Assembly: GCA_003140785.1 (NCBI GenBank)
Contig: PLKY01000156.1
Location: 160-8,228 of the forward strand
Direction: 5' to 3'
Length of the DNA: 8,069 nt
Source of the DNA: Acidobacteriaceae bacterium
Lineage (GTDB): Bacteria; Acidobacteriota; Terriglobia; Terriglobales; Acidobacteriaceae
A program made the position numbers and the translations under genes. Of the stretch, positions 6,431-8,069 are shown one piece after another. Every line of letters starts with the position of its first letter. Position 1 is the stretch's first letter. The notes under the pieces were generated by a model. That model was given only the letters and a program-made list of their open reading frames with translations, was not told the DNA's origin and searched no databases.

Positions 6431-8069
6431 GACGGGTAAAGACCGGAATCTTTACTACATCCAGGACGAGTCCAAACGCAATAGCCGCGGCAAACTCACA
6501 GGCGACAACCGCGAGCGGCAGTGGCGCCATTGCGATTCCGTAAATCGCCAGTATGGGAATGATTAGAACGTCGGCCACCGAACACAGTACGAGCATCAAG
6601 CTCGGGCGCAATCCCCAGAGATGCTGGCGTCCTCGTATTACGTATGTCGTGACCTGGCTGCCAAACACAATACCGACCACGGACAAAGTTTGCAGGGCTT
6701 GAATTCCCAAATGCAGCTCAAATTCTCCGACGAGCAGGATTGCGGTAGAGAATGCCAGGAAGCAAGCCCCAAAGATGGCTCCAGCAGCTGTAATTCGGCC
6801 GATATTCCAGGAATTCGGCATCTTGGATGGCTGCACTCTGTCCGTGGTCAGTGACATGGTAAGAAAGTCGCCGGTGATCATCAGTAGGATCATCAGCATT
6901 GGAGTCAGGACGGCATGTCCGGTTATTACCAGGCCGACTGCCAGCAGTAGCACCTGCACAATCTTTTTCATCACCGAGTTCAGCGTGTAAGTGAGAATGC
7001 GCTGAAACGTGATCCTGCCCTCTTTTACAGCGGCAACAATGCCGCTCAGCCCAGCTTCAGTGAGGACAACGCCTGCTGCCGATTTCGCCACATCGGTAGC
7101 GGTCGAGACGGCAATGCCGATCTGCGCCTGGCGGAGCGCAGGTGCATCATTGGCGCCATCTCCGCACATCCCAACCGTATGCCCGCTTTTCTGGAAGGCT
7201 TTGACAAGGTCATACTTGCCTTCAGGAAGAATGCTCGCGAATACCGCGAAATCCTCCGGCTTGATACCCTCGGGAAGCTTTCCGGGCGGGCAAACAGGCC
7301 CGGTCAATCCTACGTCATGAGCGACGATTGCCGCCGTGGCCGGAGCGTCTCCCGTCACCATGACCGTGGCCACGCCGAGTGTATGTAGTTCCGAGATGAG
7401 AGAACTCGAATCCGATCGCGGCGGGTCGCTGAGGGCAATCATGCCGATAAGCTGAAGGGAAGCCGAGGGCCCCGCGGCTACCGCTAAAACCCTGAAGCCT
7501 TGCTTCTCAAGTTCGTCGACTATTGCAGCCGCGGCGGGCGACGGAGCCGTGAGGGCGACGACCGCAGTATAGGCACCCTTGATGATGCGCACTGCGGTCC
7601 CCTTTGCATCTGTTGCGGTCGCCTCCGATGTCTTCTTGGCTGGGTCGAACGGCACAAACGTCGCCAGCTTTGGCAGGTCCTGCGCCGGCTTTTTCGAGGC
7701 GGCAGAACGAATCGCTGCATCGACGGAGTCCTGGCCGCCCTCGGAACTTGCGAGAGCTGCCAACCCCAGAACGTGGGCTACGTCGGAACCGGGCAAGGGA
7801 CGAACGCTGGTTACTGAAAGCGCATTGAGGGTTAGAGTTCCGGTTTTATCCGAGCACAGGACATCGATCGAGGCTGCCTCGTCCACGGCAGAGAGACGTG
7901 TCGGCAGCACACCCAGTTTTGCCAAGGCACGCGCTCCGATCGCGGCAGCAAGGGTGAATGTTGCGGGCAGCGCCACCGGAATGGCTGCAAGGACTGAAGT
8001 GAGCAACAAAGGAACCATCTCACTCCACGGCATCGCATGGAAATAGGCGTATACGCCCATGGCAAGAAT
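6417..8069 (-). CDS. Plasma-membrane type proton-pumping P-type ATPase (class IIIA), C-terminal two thirds
   Basis: The gene runs off the right edge. The frame is open to base 8069, so ATG 8058-8060 is probably not the true start (residue numbers below count from it). The enzyme uses ATP through a phospho-aspartate intermediate to pump protons across the inner membrane. Visible in order are: helix 4 with PVALPA (28-33); the phosphorylation motif CSDKTGTLTLN with Asp71 (codon 7848-7850), whose flanks are typical of fungal and plant proton pumps; the nucleotide-binding PFDPAKKT (137-144) and KGA (161-163); TGDAP (236-240); the hinge GDGANDAPAL (300-309); and about six C-terminal helices. In helix 6, Asp398 in ITGDFLTMSL followed by DRVQPSKMPNSWN matches the proton-pump pattern. 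The metal-ATPase CPC motif is absent. The long autoinhibitory tail of plant enzymes is also absent. It may support pH homeostasis and energise proton symport such as that of the neighbouring phosphate transporter, but 362 bases separate the two genes. No downstream terminator is visible. Confidence 0.92.
   Translation of the reverse strand: MLAMGVYAYFHAMPWSEMVPLLLTSVLAAIPVALPATFTLAAAIGARALAKLGVLPTRLSAVDEAASIDVLCSDKTGTLTLNALSVTSVRPLPGSDVAHVLGLAALASSEGGQDSVDAAIRSAASKKPAQDLPKLATFVPFDPAKKTSEATATDAKGTAVRIIKGAYTAVVALTAPSPAAAAIVDELEKQGFRVLAVAAGPSASLQLIGMIALSDPPRSDSSSLISELHTLGVATVMVTGDAPATAAIVAHDVGLTGPVCPPGKLPEGIKPEDFAVFASILPEGKYDLVKAFQKSGHTVGMCGDGANDAPALRQAQIGIAVSTATDVAKSAAGVVLTEAGLSGIVAAVKEGRITFQRILTYTLNSVMKKIVQVLLLAVGLVITGHAVLTPMLMILLMITGDFLTMSLTTDRVQPSKMPNSWNIGRITAAGAIFGACFLAFSTAILLVGEFELHLGIQALQTLSVVGIVFGSQVTTYVIRGRQHLWGLRPSLMLVLCSVADVLIIPILAIYGIAMAPLPLAVVACEFAAAIAFGLVLDVVKIPVFTRLSIS

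Noticed and set aside
7579..8046. A 155-codon open frame on the plus strand opposite the ATPase
   Set aside because: It lies antisense to the phosphorylation domain, whose motifs are intact; the Ala/Arg/Ser-rich translation is typical of a shadow frame.
1..8069. tRNA or rRNA genes, CRISPR array, transposase, phage or toxin-antitoxin genes
   Set aside because: I looked on both strands and saw no repeat-spacer pattern, no cloverleaf-like segment and no protein motif of these types, so the gene losses cannot be blamed on a visible mobile element.

Overview
The window is bacterial chromosomal DNA of moderately high GC, with dense protein genes and no RNA genes, CRISPR array or insertion sequence that I can see. 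The gene set (phosphoketolase, DUF3417-type glucan phosphorylase, GH130-type mannoside phosphorylase, a PHS-type phosphate:proton symporter and a PMA-type proton P-type ATPase) suggests a soil or acid-tolerant heterotroph. Acidobacteriota would fit, but that assignment is inference from gene content only.

Layout. Positions 3-146 (+) hold the end of a phosphoketolase gene, followed by a long stem-loop and then a complete glucan phosphorylase gene (241-2757, +). Positions 2757-3445 contain no gene I can call firmly: a short ORF is coupled to the phosphorylase stop codon and appears to continue in another frame as a tyrosine-rich, membrane-tailed protein. Positions 3446-4651 are a decayed patch: a GH130 phosphorylase gene on the minus strand that has lost its N-terminal half and carries a frameshift, head-to-head with the last part of an RND efflux pump gene on the plus strand. 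Then come a complete PHS-family transporter gene (4675-6054, -), an intergenic stretch containing a small ORF interrupted by one stop codon (6209-6430, +), and the C-terminal two thirds of a P-type proton ATPase (6417-8069, -) that runs off the right edge.

How the parts may work together. Phosphoketolase, glucan phosphorylase and GH130 enzymes all spend inorganic phosphate instead of ATP to make sugar phosphates or acetyl phosphate. The transporter has the residues of a phosphate:proton symporter, and the ATPase would supply or control the proton gradient. The neighbourhood therefore reads as phosphate-economical carbon storage and fermentation with proton homeostasis. The genes lie on both strands and are separated by gene debris, so this is a functional theme and not one operon. 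I found no clear sign of a wholly new system. The strongest unexplained items are the stem-loop between the first two genes, the two broken small ORFs, and the breakpoint between the GH130 and RND remnants.
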